DNA of 37,103 nt from assembly GCA_964467585.1 (NCBI GenBank), contig CAYXRF010000015.1, forward strand, positions 1 to 37,103. Reading direction: 5' to 3'. The notes below the pieces were generated by a model. The model was not told the DNA's origin. It worked only from the letters and a program-made list of their open reading frames with translations, and did not search any database. Made by a program: the position numbers and the translations under genes. This document shows positions 1-7,412 of this stretch, in pieces. This stretch comes from CALVLD01 sp964467585 (lineage in GTDB: Bacteria; Bacillota; Clostridia; Christensenellales; CAG-138). How positions within the stretch are numbered: position 1 is the stretch's first letter; the number at the start of each line of letters is the position of its first letter.

Positions 1-53
1 AAGCATTGAGTTGCAAAAAACGAGTCGGGGACTTCAATATTTCGAGGTTCCCT
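1..53. repeat. Left copy of a perfect 53-bp terminal inverted repeat
   Basis: Bases 1-53 are the exact reverse complement of bases 37051-37103, and identity stops immediately inside at both ends (base 54 is t, whereas the other copy continues with a). The repeat has no recognised coding content. It could be one end of a dispersed element present in several genomic copies, so that assembly stopped at it on both sides, or a true inverted repeat flanking this segment. The identity is seen directly; its origin is inferred. Confidence 0.9.
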
Positions 54-54
54 T

Positions 55-90
55 AAGAAAAACGGAGCCATCCATGTTCGGAAGGCTCCG
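55..90 (-). terminator. Rho-independent terminator of the isc operon
   Basis: On the minus strand, a 7-bp stem CGGAGCC/GGCTCCG (plus positions 63-69 and 84-90) with a 14-nt loop is followed by TTTTTCTT. It lies 5 bases beyond the stop codon of the DUF2156 gene and so closes the iscR-iscS-iscU-DUF2156 transcription unit. Confidence 0.85.
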
Positions 91-95
91 CTCTT

Positions 96-989
96 TTATT
101 TTTCAAATGACACAACACACTTCATGAGTATATCGACGGGTCGGTACATCAGCTTTGAACGCCTGAGCCCATCGTCGCCTGAATCGTCCTCACGGTTGAT
201 GAATTTGACTTTTGCGTCTGATGTTTGCCTTGCAAACAATGAGGCAAGCATGGGGTATGCACCGCTGAAATCGGTGAGAGCTTTTTCGATATGCACATAC
301 AGCGTATCCGCAACAACCTCTCCGACAGTAACACCGATCACTTCGCCGTCAACCATAAGTATGCCGCCGACAAAGCCAAACGCATCAAAATAGTCCATGA
401 TCTCAAGCGCACGAACGTATTCCTCTCGTGCAAGCGCGGACGTTTTTTCAAAATGCGCCTCATTCGTCACAAAAAAGCTCTTAACACGATCAATATTTGA
501 GGCGTCAATTGCTTCGTATGAGTACTGAGGAAAATCACGGACGAACCTGTTGCAGTGATTGCGCTGTGTTACAAGCTTTTTGCCGGCATATGTGCAAAAA
601 CTTTCATGCGTATAGAGATAATCGGCCCAATCTCGATAATCAAGCTTGTCGGACGATTGACCGAGAATGTCGGACAATTGACCGACACCATCCTCAGTGA
701 TGCAACAGAAGCGCAGCGGGATATCTCGTTCAATCGCATCCTGACGAATGGCAAGCAGAGCCTGCTTTATATCACCGCTTCCAACGGGAAAAGTATAGCA
801 ATGCCCAAGGTCAAGAAAGTCAACGCGGCAAACAAGCATATCACCAACGACCGCATAGCGTTCATTGAAGAACTCTCGCCACATGAATAATCCGCCTACG
901 GTATAATCACAGGATCTAAAGGCTTGACGCCCAAGCAAAGGTTCAACTTCAACCATTGCTTGGGGCGTTAAGGGCTTAAAACTGAGCAT
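96..989 (-). CDS. DUF2156 (GNAT-fold, phosphatidylglycerol lysyltransferase C-terminal-like) protein
   Basis: This 297-residue soluble protein starts with MLSFKPLTPQ and resembles the DUF2156 family, whose fold is that of the aminoacyl-transferring C-terminal domain of MprF-type enzymes. It has no membrane segments, so it is not a full MprF. Family-like features are the N-terminal stretch with FRSCDYTVGGLFMWR and the later part with GVTVGEV, DTLYVHIEKA and GAYPMLASLFAR. The natural substrate of stand-alone members is not established. The start is supported by GAAGGA upstream inside the end of iscU. It is the last gene of the isc operon, 3 bases after iscU and before a strong terminator. A link to Fe-S assembly is only suggested by position. 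Confidence 0.8.
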   Translation of the reverse strand: MLSFKPLTPQAMVEVEPLLGRQAFRSCDYTVGGLFMWREFFNERYAVVGDMLVCRVDFLDLGHCYTFPVGSGDIKQALLAIRQDAIERDIPLRFCCITEDGVGQLSDILGQSSDKLDYRDWADYLYTHESFCTYAGKKLVTQRNHCNRFVRDFPQYSYEAIDASNIDRVKSFFVTNEAHFEKTSALAREEYVRALEIMDYFDAFGFVGGILMVDGEVIGVTVGEVVADTLYVHIEKALTDFSGAYPMLASLFARQTSDAKVKFINREDDSGDDGLRRSKLMYRPVDILMKCVVSFEK

Positions 990-992
990 AAA

Positions 993-1379
993 TCAGTCCT
1001 TCGGAGTTTGTTCTTTATTTTTGCGATAATCGTCTACCGCAGCTTTGACAGCTTCCTCAGCAAGCACGGAGCAGTGGATTTTTTGAGGAGGAAGCCCTTC
1101 AAGAGCTTCAACGACCGCTGCATTTGAAAGCTGCAGAGCATCGTCAACCGACTTGCCCTTTATCATTTCGGTTGCCATTGAGCTTGTAGCAACAGCAGCG
1201 CCGCAGCCAAACGTTTTGAAACCTACGTCCTCAATTATCCCGTCGTCATTGACCTTAATGAACATCTGCATGATATCGCCGCACTTTGCGTTGCCAACCA
1301 TACCCATACCATTATAGTCTTTTATCTCACCCATATTACGGGGATTTTGAAAATGATCAAGCACCTTTTCTGTATACAT
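993..1379 (-). CDS. iscU: Fe-S cluster scaffold protein IscU/NifU-like
   Basis: This 128-residue protein is a U-type scaffold on which sulfide from the cysteine desulfurase and iron are assembled into [2Fe-2S] clusters. The three ligand cysteines of the family are present: Cys33 (in NAKCGD, with Asp35), Cys59 (FGCGAA) and Cys103 (IHCSVLA). The N-terminus MYTEKVLDHFQNPRNMG is typical of the clostridial NifU-like form. It is full length, with a short lysine-rich tail in place of any extra NifU domains. It lies 2 bases downstream of iscS, so the desulfurase and scaffold are translated together. No hscA, hscB or ferredoxin gene follows, which is usual for Clostridia with a minimal isc locus. Confidence 0.95.
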   Translation of the reverse strand: MYTEKVLDHFQNPRNMGEIKDYNGMGMVGNAKCGDIMQMFIKVNDDGIIEDVGFKTFGCGAAVATSSMATEMIKGKSVDDALQLSNAAVVEALEGLPPQKIHCSVLAEEAVKAAVDDYRKNKEQTPKD

Positions 1380-1381
1380 AA

Positions 1382-2551
1382 TTATTCTCCTTTTTCATGA
1401 TATAAAGGCGACATCTTACGAAGCCTTGCGGCAATTCGCGGGAGCACCTCAAGTACGTAATCAATGTCTTCTTCGGACGTTTCGTCACTTAATGTCATTC
1501 GCAGCGACCCGTGTGCAACCTCATGAGTAAGCCCCATTGCCAAAAGGACATGGGAAGGGTCAAGCGAACCGCTTGTGCATGCAGAACCGCTTGACGCGGC
1601 TATCCCGTTAAGATCAAGCATAAGCAGTATGGATTCGCCCTCGATATATTTTATCGAATAATTAACGTTGTTTGGAAGCCTGTGTGTTGGATGCCCATTA
1701 AGCTTAACCTCCGGTATAAGCTGCGGAATGCGTTCGATAAGCTTATCCCGCAAGGCTTGCATACGCAGCGCCTTTTCTTCCATATCGGTGCAGGCGATCT
1801 CAATCGCCTTACCAAGCCCGACGATACCGGCAACATTTTCGGTGCCGGCTCTGCGATTACGCTCCTGCGCACCGCCCACAATAAAAGCAGGAACAACAAT
1901 ACCCTTGCGAACATAAAGAGCACCGACTCCCTTCGGGCCATGGAACTTGTGAGCTGACAGCGACAGCATATCGATGTTCATCGCTTTAACATCAATAGGC
2001 ACATGCCCAACAGCCTGAACCGCATCCGTGTGGAAGAATACGCCCTTTTCGTGACAAACGGCGCCAATTTCAGCGATGGGGTTGATCGTTCCGACCTCGT
2101 TATTTGCGAACATTACCGTGACAAGTATGGTATCATCGCAAATGGCGTCCCTAACCTGATCAGCAGTAATCATGCCATACTCGTCAACAGGAAGATAGGT
2201 AACACGATAGCCCTGCTTCTCAAGAAGCTGACAAGTATGGAGCACGGCGTGATGCTCAACATTGGTGGTAATTATATGCTTGCCTTTTTTTGCATAGCGT
2301 TCGGCAATACCTCGAATTGCCGTATTGTCGGACTCTGTGCCTCCGCTTGTGAATACAATCTCGTTTACCTCAGTATTCAGAGCCTTAGCAACCTGCGAAC
2401 GTGCGCGATCGATTGCCATCTTGGGCTGTTGACCAAATGAATGAGGACTTGAGGGATTGCCGTAAAGCTCTGTGAGGTATGGAATCATATCAGCCAAAAC
2501 CTCAGAACTGAGCTTTGTTGTTGCCGCATTATCCAGATAAATGCTTTTCAT
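1382..2551 (-). CDS. iscS: Cysteine desulfurase IscS/NifS
   Basis: This 389-residue PLP-dependent class V aminotransferase-fold enzyme converts L-cysteine to alanine and hands the persulfide sulfur to the scaffold. The N-terminus contains YLDNAATT. The PLP lysine is Lys202 in SAHKFHGPKG, the cofactor-stacking histidine is in NVEHHAV (100-101), and the mobile-loop catalytic cysteine is Cys325 in SSGSACTSG. The last motif marks it as an IscS/NifS (group I) rather than a SufS enzyme. It sits between iscR and iscU with 2-base gaps on each side, so all are very likely on one mRNA and controlled from the iscR promoter. Confidence 0.96.
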   Translation of the reverse strand: MKSIYLDNAATTKLSSEVLADMIPYLTELYGNPSSPHSFGQQPKMAIDRARSQVAKALNTEVNEIVFTSGGTESDNTAIRGIAERYAKKGKHIITTNVEHHAVLHTCQLLEKQGYRVTYLPVDEYGMITADQVRDAICDDTILVTVMFANNEVGTINPIAEIGAVCHEKGVFFHTDAVQAVGHVPIDVKAMNIDMLSLSAHKFHGPKGVGALYVRKGIVVPAFIVGGAQERNRRAGTENVAGIVGLGKAIEIACTDMEEKALRMQALRDKLIERIPQLIPEVKLNGHPTHRLPNNVNYSIKYIEGESILLMLDLNGIAASSGSACTSGSLDPSHVLLAMGLTHEVAHGSLRMTLSDETSEEDIDYVLEVLPRIAARLRKMSPLYHEKGE

Positions 2552-2553
2552 TA

Positions 2554-2988
2554 TTATTGCTTAATCCTTTCCTGCTGAATAGCGTAGTCATCAGCCATAT
2601 CCTTGATAGTAGTATCAGTTAAAACATCGTCTATGCGCTGCTGAAGCTTTAACCACAACGGACGAGCGGAGCAGATGCAAGCATTTGCACAACCGGAGCC
2701 TTCAACGCTTAAACAATCAACAATTGCCGTGCTGCCTTCAAGCGCGCGCAGAACCTCCCCAACGCTTATCTGCTCGGGAGAACGTGATAGAGTGTATCCG
2801 CCGGCAGCTCCGCGAACGGCGTCAACAAGCCCCGCACGCTTAAGCGATGCAATAATCTGTTCAAGATAAGCAATGCTTGTTCCCTGACGCTCTGCAAGCT
2901 GGGCAACGGAAAGAAGCCCCTTGCCATACTCGACGGCAAGGTCAACCATTGCTTTTATGCCGTAACGTCCCTTAGTCGAAAGCTTCAT
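2554..2988 (-). CDS. iscR: Rrf2-family Fe-S regulator IscR
   Basis: This 144-residue winged-helix Rrf2 repressor is the first gene of the isc operon. The N-terminal MKLSTKGRYG and the recognition helix region (SVAQLAERQGTSIAYLEQI, about 27-45) are classic. The cluster-binding region has Cys92, Cys100, Cys104 and Cys106; in Escherichia coli IscR three cysteines and a histidine near 92-107 hold a [2Fe-2S] cluster, so cluster sensing is likely, but the exact ligands here are uncertain. CymR-like Rrf2 proteins lack this cysteine set, which favours IscR. Two identical half-site boxes flank its own promoter, indicating autoregulation. The start ATG follows a weak ribosome site overlapping the downstream operator. 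Confidence 0.92.
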   Translation of the reverse strand: MKLSTKGRYGIKAMVDLAVEYGKGLLSVAQLAERQGTSIAYLEQIIASLKRAGLVDAVRGAAGGYTLSRSPEQISVGEVLRALEGSTAIVDCLSVEGSGCANACICSARPLWLKLQQRIDDVLTDTTIKDMADDYAIQQERIKQ

Positions 2989-2993
2989 AAATA

Positions 2994-3016
2994 ATATCCT
3001 ACCAAACTACTTGGTA
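2994..3016. promoter_or_regulatory. IscR-type operator overlapping the isc transcription start
   Basis: A perfect inverted repeat TACCAA-n5-TTGGTA occupies 3000-3016, preceded by ATATCC. It covers the expected transcription start, a few bases below the -10 box at 3022-3027. The box ATATCCTACCAAA (2994-3006) recurs inverted at 3064-3076. Binding by the adjacent Rrf2 protein is inferred. Confidence 0.75.
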
Positions 3017-3021
3017 TTTGA

Positions 3022-3050
3022 ATTGTAGCACGATCATATGGCGTTGTCAA
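3022..3050 (-). promoter_or_regulatory. Promoter of the iscR-iscS-iscU-DUF2156 operon
   Basis: On the minus strand, consensus -35 TTGACA (3045-3050), a 17-base spacer and -10 TACAAT (3022-3027) lie 34 bases upstream of the iscR ATG. The strong consensus fits a promoter that is held down by a repressor. Confidence 0.88.
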
Positions 3051-3063
3051 CAAATCATAGTGC

Positions 3064-3076
3064 TTTGGTAGGATAT
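3064..3076. promoter_or_regulatory. Upstream IscR-type half box
   Basis: TTTGGTAGGATAT at 3064-3076 is the exact reverse complement of 2994-3006. It lies 13 bases upstream of the -35 hexamer. The two boxes are centred 70 bp apart with the promoter between them, about seven helical turns. Confidence 0.7.
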
Positions 3077-3265
3077 ATTTTCGGTTTTATTATTTTCGAT
3101 TTATGCCAAGCCTTTTATGCATAGGCAGTGAATACGCACGGCAATTCGAAGTTTGCTGAATGTTTGCTTTTATATACGTCATGTGGTCGTTTTCTAAAAA
3201 ACACACATACTCAGATTTTGGACACAATATATTTACACAACAGAGGACACAACAGGCAATAACAC
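3077..3265. other. Intergenic region between divergent isc and ABC operons
   Basis: This stretch between the isc operators and the putative ABC-operon promoter is AT-rich. I see no credible coding sequence, RNA motif or terminator-like hairpin in it. A 75-codon frame on the minus strand across it lacks a ribosome site and resembles no protein known to me. Confidence 0.5.
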
Positions 3266-3295
3266 TTGTGCCGATGTTGCTAAAGGTGATATAAT
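3266..3295 (+). promoter_or_regulatory. Likely promoter of the ABC exporter operon
   Basis: TTGTGC (3266-3271), an 18-base spacer and a perfect TATAAT (3290-3295) lie about 60 bases upstream of the chosen start of the first permease gene. The -35 is imperfect, so confidence is moderate. Confidence 0.5.
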
Positions 3296-3357
3296 ATCCC
3301 GACTCGCAAATTGACACATATGGGGGCTATGTGCGCTTCCGAAGGGGGACTCTGTCG

Positions 3358-5106
3358 ATGACTTTTATCAACAGCCTAAAAAGTGTAATTCGCACTCCCG
3401 TCAAGACAGTATTGTTTATTGTGCTTGTGGCTGCGGTTACAGCGTTTGTATGCCTTGGGTTCGGAATGTGGAGCTCAAGCGACAAACTGATAAGAGAGGC
3501 CGACCAAACCTATACCACTATTGTCAATATTGAATATGTTGACGAAGGCTACCCGGATGCAACTCTCTATTCCGACACGATGTATTCACAGTTAAGCACT
3601 TATGACGCTTCAAAGCTTGGTGAGAGTGAGTATGTGTTGAATTTTGACCGTCAGTATGAAATTGGCGGCTATATTGATGGGTTTGAATCCAAATCATCAA
3701 ACAAGCTTTTTGATGATTATGGCGTATTAAGGTTCAAGTTTATGTATAAAACAGAGCTTGGTAATATGTGCTCTACACTTGATCCCTATTATATCGGCAG
3801 CGCCAGAATAATCGAAGGCTCAATGATATATGTTGAGTTCAGCGACACATATGCTGAATGGATGACGCATGATATAATGATACCCGACCACTATTATATT
3901 GCAAACGGGATAATATACAAGGGAGAGAGTCATAAGACCGTATTTGAAGTTTCTCCGTATTCAAACCCCAACGCACCCGACAACAGTGATACGGATATGC
4001 GGTTCCCGTTCTGGGATATTACCGATATTACTGATACATACACCAACGAACAGCGCTACACACTTTTTCAAAAGATGGTGCGTTCATACAATGTGATGAA
4101 CAACTATGTCAGCATCTTTCCAACGTCAAATGTTGAAGGAACGACATACTTTGTTCAGGCGGGCACTTATCTCGTTGACGACATGAACGGCGTCAAGAGC
4201 CGGTTTTTCACAGAAGAAGAGTATAAAAGCGGAGCAAGGGTCGTCGTACTCAGCAACTATATTGCATCGAGAATGAACATAGGCATTGGAGATACCGTGA
4301 ACCTTGGGTTATACACAGCTAATGGCACATCGTCTGCGCGATGCTCATTCTGGGCGGATGATGAGTTCATTGAAGAAGGCGTGTATACGGTTGTTGGGTT
4401 ATTTAAGGAAGGCGCGGGGATGAATTTAATGGCGTTTATTCCTAAGCCCGTCGGTCAGTCAACGTGGCTGCCCGAGTATTCCGTGTCGTATCAAATAGCA
4501 TCATTGCAGCTTAAAAACGGGACTGTTGACGAGTATATTGAGCGGATTCAGCCATATTTAGAAAATGGGATGCGCGTAACCGCATACGATCAAGGCTATT
4601 CCGTTGCGATCGCTCCGATTCTTGCAATGCGTGAGACGGCAATACTGCTTGCGCTGATAGGAGTAATCTGTGCAGTGATCGTTCTGATGCTGTTTGCCTA
4701 TATGTACGTTACAAAGCAGCGTGAAACGGTGGCAACGATGCTTGCGTTGGGCTCCGGAAAAGTGCGTGCAACGGCTTATCTGCTGATATGCGTACTGCTG
4801 GTTTCGCTGACAGCCGCAGTTATCGGCGCAACGTTAGGTGGGGTCCTTTCAGAGCAGGTAACTCGCGCCGCATATGAAAGGGCGGAGGAGACGTCTCTTG
4901 TTGACCACACGTTCAGCGCGACTTACCTTGTTAAAGCCGATGAGGATATTGTAATGAAAACGGACTTTGCGCCTGATTACCGCATTATGTGCAGCGTTGG
5001 CTTGGCGGTGGTTGCCGTGTCGCTGTTGTACGCTTCAATAATGACGTGGATTGTTTTGTCGCACACAAGACCAAAGTCTTTGCGTGCAGGCATAAAGGAG
5101 GTGTGA
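3358..5106 (+). CDS. FtsX/MacB-type ABC transporter permease, large extracytoplasmic domain
   Basis: This protein of 582 residues from ATG 3358 has the MacB/FtsX topology: one N-terminal membrane helix (about 15-37), an extracytoplasmic region of nearly 390 residues, then three helices (about 425-452, 471-498 and 543-568). The conserved FtsX-like motif is in the last part, with TVATMLALGSGKVRATAYL forming the coupling region. The start at 3358 is preferred over an in-frame GTG at 3331 because AGGGGG lies 9 bases upstream. The extracytoplasmic part is tyrosine- and aspartate-rich and I do not recognise its fold. It pairs with the next permease and the ATPase as a three-gene exporter or mechanotransmission unit; the substrate is unknown. 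Confidence 0.85.
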   Translation: MTFINSLKSVIRTPVKTVLFIVLVAAVTAFVCLGFGMWSSSDKLIREADQTYTTIVNIEYVDEGYPDATLYSDTMYSQLSTYDASKLGESEYVLNFDRQYEIGGYIDGFESKSSNKLFDDYGVLRFKFMYKTELGNMCSTLDPYYIGSARIIEGSMIYVEFSDTYAEWMTHDIMIPDHYYIANGIIYKGESHKTVFEVSPYSNPNAPDNSDTDMRFPFWDITDITDTYTNEQRYTLFQKMVRSYNVMNNYVSIFPTSNVEGTTYFVQAGTYLVDDMNGVKSRFFTEEEYKSGARVVVLSNYIASRMNIGIGDTVNLGLYTANGTSSARCSFWADDEFIEEGVYTVVGLFKEGAGMNLMAFIPKPVGQSTWLPEYSVSYQIASLQLKNGTVDEYIERIQPYLENGMRVTAYDQGYSVAIAPILAMRETAILLALIGVICAVIVLMLFAYMYVTKQRETVATMLALGSGKVRATAYLLICVLLVSLTAAVIGATLGGVLSEQVTRAAYERAEETSLVDHTFSATYLVKADEDIVMKTDFAPDYRIMCSVGLAVVAVSLLYASIMTWIVLSHTRPKSLRAGIKEV

Positions 5107-5110
5107 CGAA

Positions 5111-6508
5111 ATGAAGGCAAAGCAGATGCAGGCCAAGCGCGGCAGCGCCATTCGCAGGAGTGCGTTTACATTGTCTGTTGCCTTGAAGTCAATCCTTCGA
5201 GGCGGGCTTAAAAACATTATCGTGCCGATTACCTCGCTTGTGCTTCTGGTATTTATCGGCATGTTCGGTTATCAGATCGTTTCTTCTCAAAAGCAGCTCG
5301 ACAAATTATATGACGAGTCGCATGTGCTTGCTTATTACGCTTCAAACAGCGGAAAACGCATTGACACGCTTTCGTTGACGGACGATAAGCTTGCACCCAT
5401 ACTTGAATCGGGATTTGTTGAGAGCATGTATTACACATGCATCAGGTATGCCGACATTGTCGGAACCGTGCAAACGGCGGCGGGGGACATAGTTGAGGAT
5501 ACATGGTTCACGTACATACCTGTGGGGCAGGGCTTCACGTTTGAAACATTCGTCGATAATATACCATCCAACCAAAAGGTTGTGTTTACAAGCAGCATTC
5601 GCATGTCACCTGAGTTCTTCTTTGAGAACGAGCTTAAGATAACCTTCCTTGATGGATATGACGCATCCATGTTTGAAGGGGATGAATGCGTATGCGCCCT
5701 TTCAACGCATCAGATGTCCGCCGGAGGCTATTCTCTCGGTGACACAATTCGTATCGGCGTATATACGACTGCTTACAGCGATTTTATGCTTTTATATAAG
5801 GATGCAAAGATTGTTGCAAGCTATTCGCGTGCGTCTGGCAGAGACACAATCTACATGCCGATTGCGCAGTCAAGGATTGGATACACTCTTAGGGTTGAAA
5901 GATATTATTCAAACCAAAAGCTGTTCTATATCCCGCCGGAAAGCATTGTTGATGGGCAGGTCAGCAATTATGAGTATGAAGGATTTAACTACAATGCTGT
6001 GTCGTTCAAACTCAAAGATCTTAAAAACTTAAAGGAATTTAAAACATTTTTGATTGAGAATGGATATTCTCCGCTTGGCAAGATAGGTGCTTCAAGAATG
6101 TGGGTGGTTATTGAAGATACCCTGCTGAACGAGTCCGCGATAAGCATCAACAGGCATATATCGTACATGACAATTTTGTTTATTGCCGTTTATGTGATTG
6201 CGGTCGGCATCGGATTTGTGCTTTCATATCTGCTTACAAAGAGCAGGCGTGCAGAGCTTGCTATGATGCGCAGTATGGGAGCGGGAGTATTCCGCACTTT
6301 CTCCGCTTTCTTTATTGAACAGGCGCTGCTGTGCCTTGTGGGGTGTGCGGTCGGCGTGGTTATACTGAGGCTGATTTATGGTTGCATTGAGCCTATGCAG
6401 TGGTACAGCTTTTTGGGCTACACAGGGTGCTATTGGGCGGGAGCAATGCTTTCGATACTGTTCATGAATAAGATGAACGTTATTGAGATACTTACGGCAA
6501 AGGACTGA
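5111..6508 (+). CDS. FtsX/MacB-type ABC transporter permease, second subunit
   Basis: This 465-residue protein has the same layout as its neighbour: a basic N-terminus, one membrane helix (about 36-58), an extracytoplasmic domain to about 350, and three C-terminal helices (about 352-376, 401-424 and 431-452). RRAELAMMRSMGAG (about 379-392) is the conserved FtsX coupling motif. The ribosome site AAGGAGG overlaps the end of the upstream gene and the spacer between the genes is 4 bases, indicating coupled translation. The two permeases differ in length and extracytoplasmic sequence, so the complex is probably a heterodimer with one ATPase dimer. The C-terminus MNVIEILTAKD resembles the usual ending of this permease family. 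Confidence 0.86.
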   Translation: MKAKQMQAKRGSAIRRSAFTLSVALKSILRGGLKNIIVPITSLVLLVFIGMFGYQIVSSQKQLDKLYDESHVLAYYASNSGKRIDTLSLTDDKLAPILESGFVESMYYTCIRYADIVGTVQTAAGDIVEDTWFTYIPVGQGFTFETFVDNIPSNQKVVFTSSIRMSPEFFFENELKITFLDGYDASMFEGDECVCALSTHQMSAGGYSLGDTIRIGVYTTAYSDFMLLYKDAKIVASYSRASGRDTIYMPIAQSRIGYTLRVERYYSNQKLFYIPPESIVDGQVSNYEYEGFNYNAVSFKLKDLKNLKEFKTFLIENGYSPLGKIGASRMWVVIEDTLLNESAISINRHISYMTILFIAVYVIAVGIGFVLSYLLTKSRRAELAMMRSMGAGVFRTFSAFFIEQALLCLVGCAVGVVILRLIYGCIEPMQWYSFLGYTGCYWAGAMLSILFMNKMNVIEILTAKD

Positions 6509-6521
6509 CAGGAGGATAATA

Positions 6522-7211
6522 ATGAGCATACTTGGCATCGAAAACGCATCATACATATACAAGAATCGTTATCAAACCGTGAACGCGGTTACGGACGCAA
6601 GCTATGAGTTCGAGCGCGGAATGGTGTATGCAATCGTCGGAAAATCCGGCAGCGGAAAAACCACAATGCTTTCAATGCTTGCGGGATTAGATCTGCCCTC
6701 AAAGGGCAGCATCGTATTTGACGGAGTGCCCACAAGCAAGATGGATCGTGATCGTTACCGTCGTGAGGATGTTGCGGTAATATATCAGGGCTTTAACCTG
6801 TTTCCTCTTATGACCGTTAAAGAAAACGTGATGTATCCTGTTCAGCTTCAGGGATTCAGCGTTGCCGAGGCAAAAAAGCGTTCGACCGAGATGCTTGAGC
6901 TTGTCGGAATAAGTGAGCAGCAAACAAAGAGATATCCTTCAATGCTTTCAGGCGGAGAGCAGCAGCGAGTTGCAATCGCAAGGGCGTTGGCGGCAAATTC
7001 TCATGTGATACTTGCCGATGAGCCGACAGGCAATCTTGATGTTGAAAACACAAAGAACATTGTTGATATTTTGCTGCGTCTTGCACACGAGATGGATTAT
7101 TGTGTGGTGATCGTTACCCATGATCTCAGCATTGCCGAAAAGGCGGATGTTGTTGTAAGAATGGTTGATGGTCATATCCGTCAAGACAACGCGGACGCCG
7201 TAAACGGATAA
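6522..7211 (+). CDS. ABC transporter ATP-binding protein, LolD/MacB class
   Basis: This 229-residue ATPase energises the two permeases upstream. Walker A is GKSGSGKTT (40-48), the Q-loop glutamine is Gln89 in VIYQGFNLFP, the signature is LSGGEQQR (142-149), Walker B is VILADEPTGNLD (162-173) and the switch histidine is His200. The EPTGNLD and QGFNLFP motifs place it in the o228/LolD/MacB subfamily, which works with FtsX-type permeases. ATG 6522 follows GGAGG closely; an upstream in-frame ATG at 6483 would overlap the permease gene and lacks the LolD-type start. No sensor kinase or regulator gene is adjacent, unlike bacitracin-type exporters of the same family. Confidence 0.95.
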   Translation: MSILGIENASYIYKNRYQTVNAVTDASYEFERGMVYAIVGKSGSGKTTMLSMLAGLDLPSKGSIVFDGVPTSKMDRDRYRREDVAVIYQGFNLFPLMTVKENVMYPVQLQGFSVAEAKKRSTEMLELVGISEQQTKRYPSMLSGGEQQRVAIARALAANSHVILADEPTGNLDVENTKNIVDILLRLAHEMDYCVVIVTHDLSIAEKADVVVRMVDGHIRQDNADAVNG

Positions 7212-7225
7212 CATAAACATTGATG

Positions 7226-7258
7226 CGGACGGGGGAGCTTATCTTTCCCGTCCGTTTA
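7226..7258 (+). terminator. Terminator of the ABC exporter operon
   Basis: An 8-bp stem CGGACGGG (7226-7233)/CCCGTCCG (7247-7254) is followed by a short TTT tract, 15 bases after the ATPase stop codon. The T-run is weak but the stem is strong. Confidence 0.7.
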
Positions 7259-7315
7259 CATCTGTATGAGGTGGTAATTTTTTAAAAATAAATCAAATAT
7301 ATCGCCGAATAATAC

Positions 7316-7344
7316 TTGATAATCACACAATATGGAAGTATAAT
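7316..7344 (+). promoter_or_regulatory. Promoter of ppdK
   Basis: TTGATA (7316-7321), a 17-base spacer and TATAAT (7339-7344) lie about 70 bases before the ppdK ATG. The leader of about 60 bases has no obvious riboswitch fold. Confidence 0.85.
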
Positions 7345-7412
7345 AAAGCGTTGTACCCGAATTGGGGTTTGTTTAGTTAATATTTATGAATAATATACTG
7401 GAGGAGTAACAA

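Noticed and set aside
3090..3317. 75-codon minus-strand frame in the isc/ABC intergenic region
   Set aside because: No ribosome site, overlaps the likely ABC-operon promoter, and the sequence (many Cys and Tyr) resembles no family.
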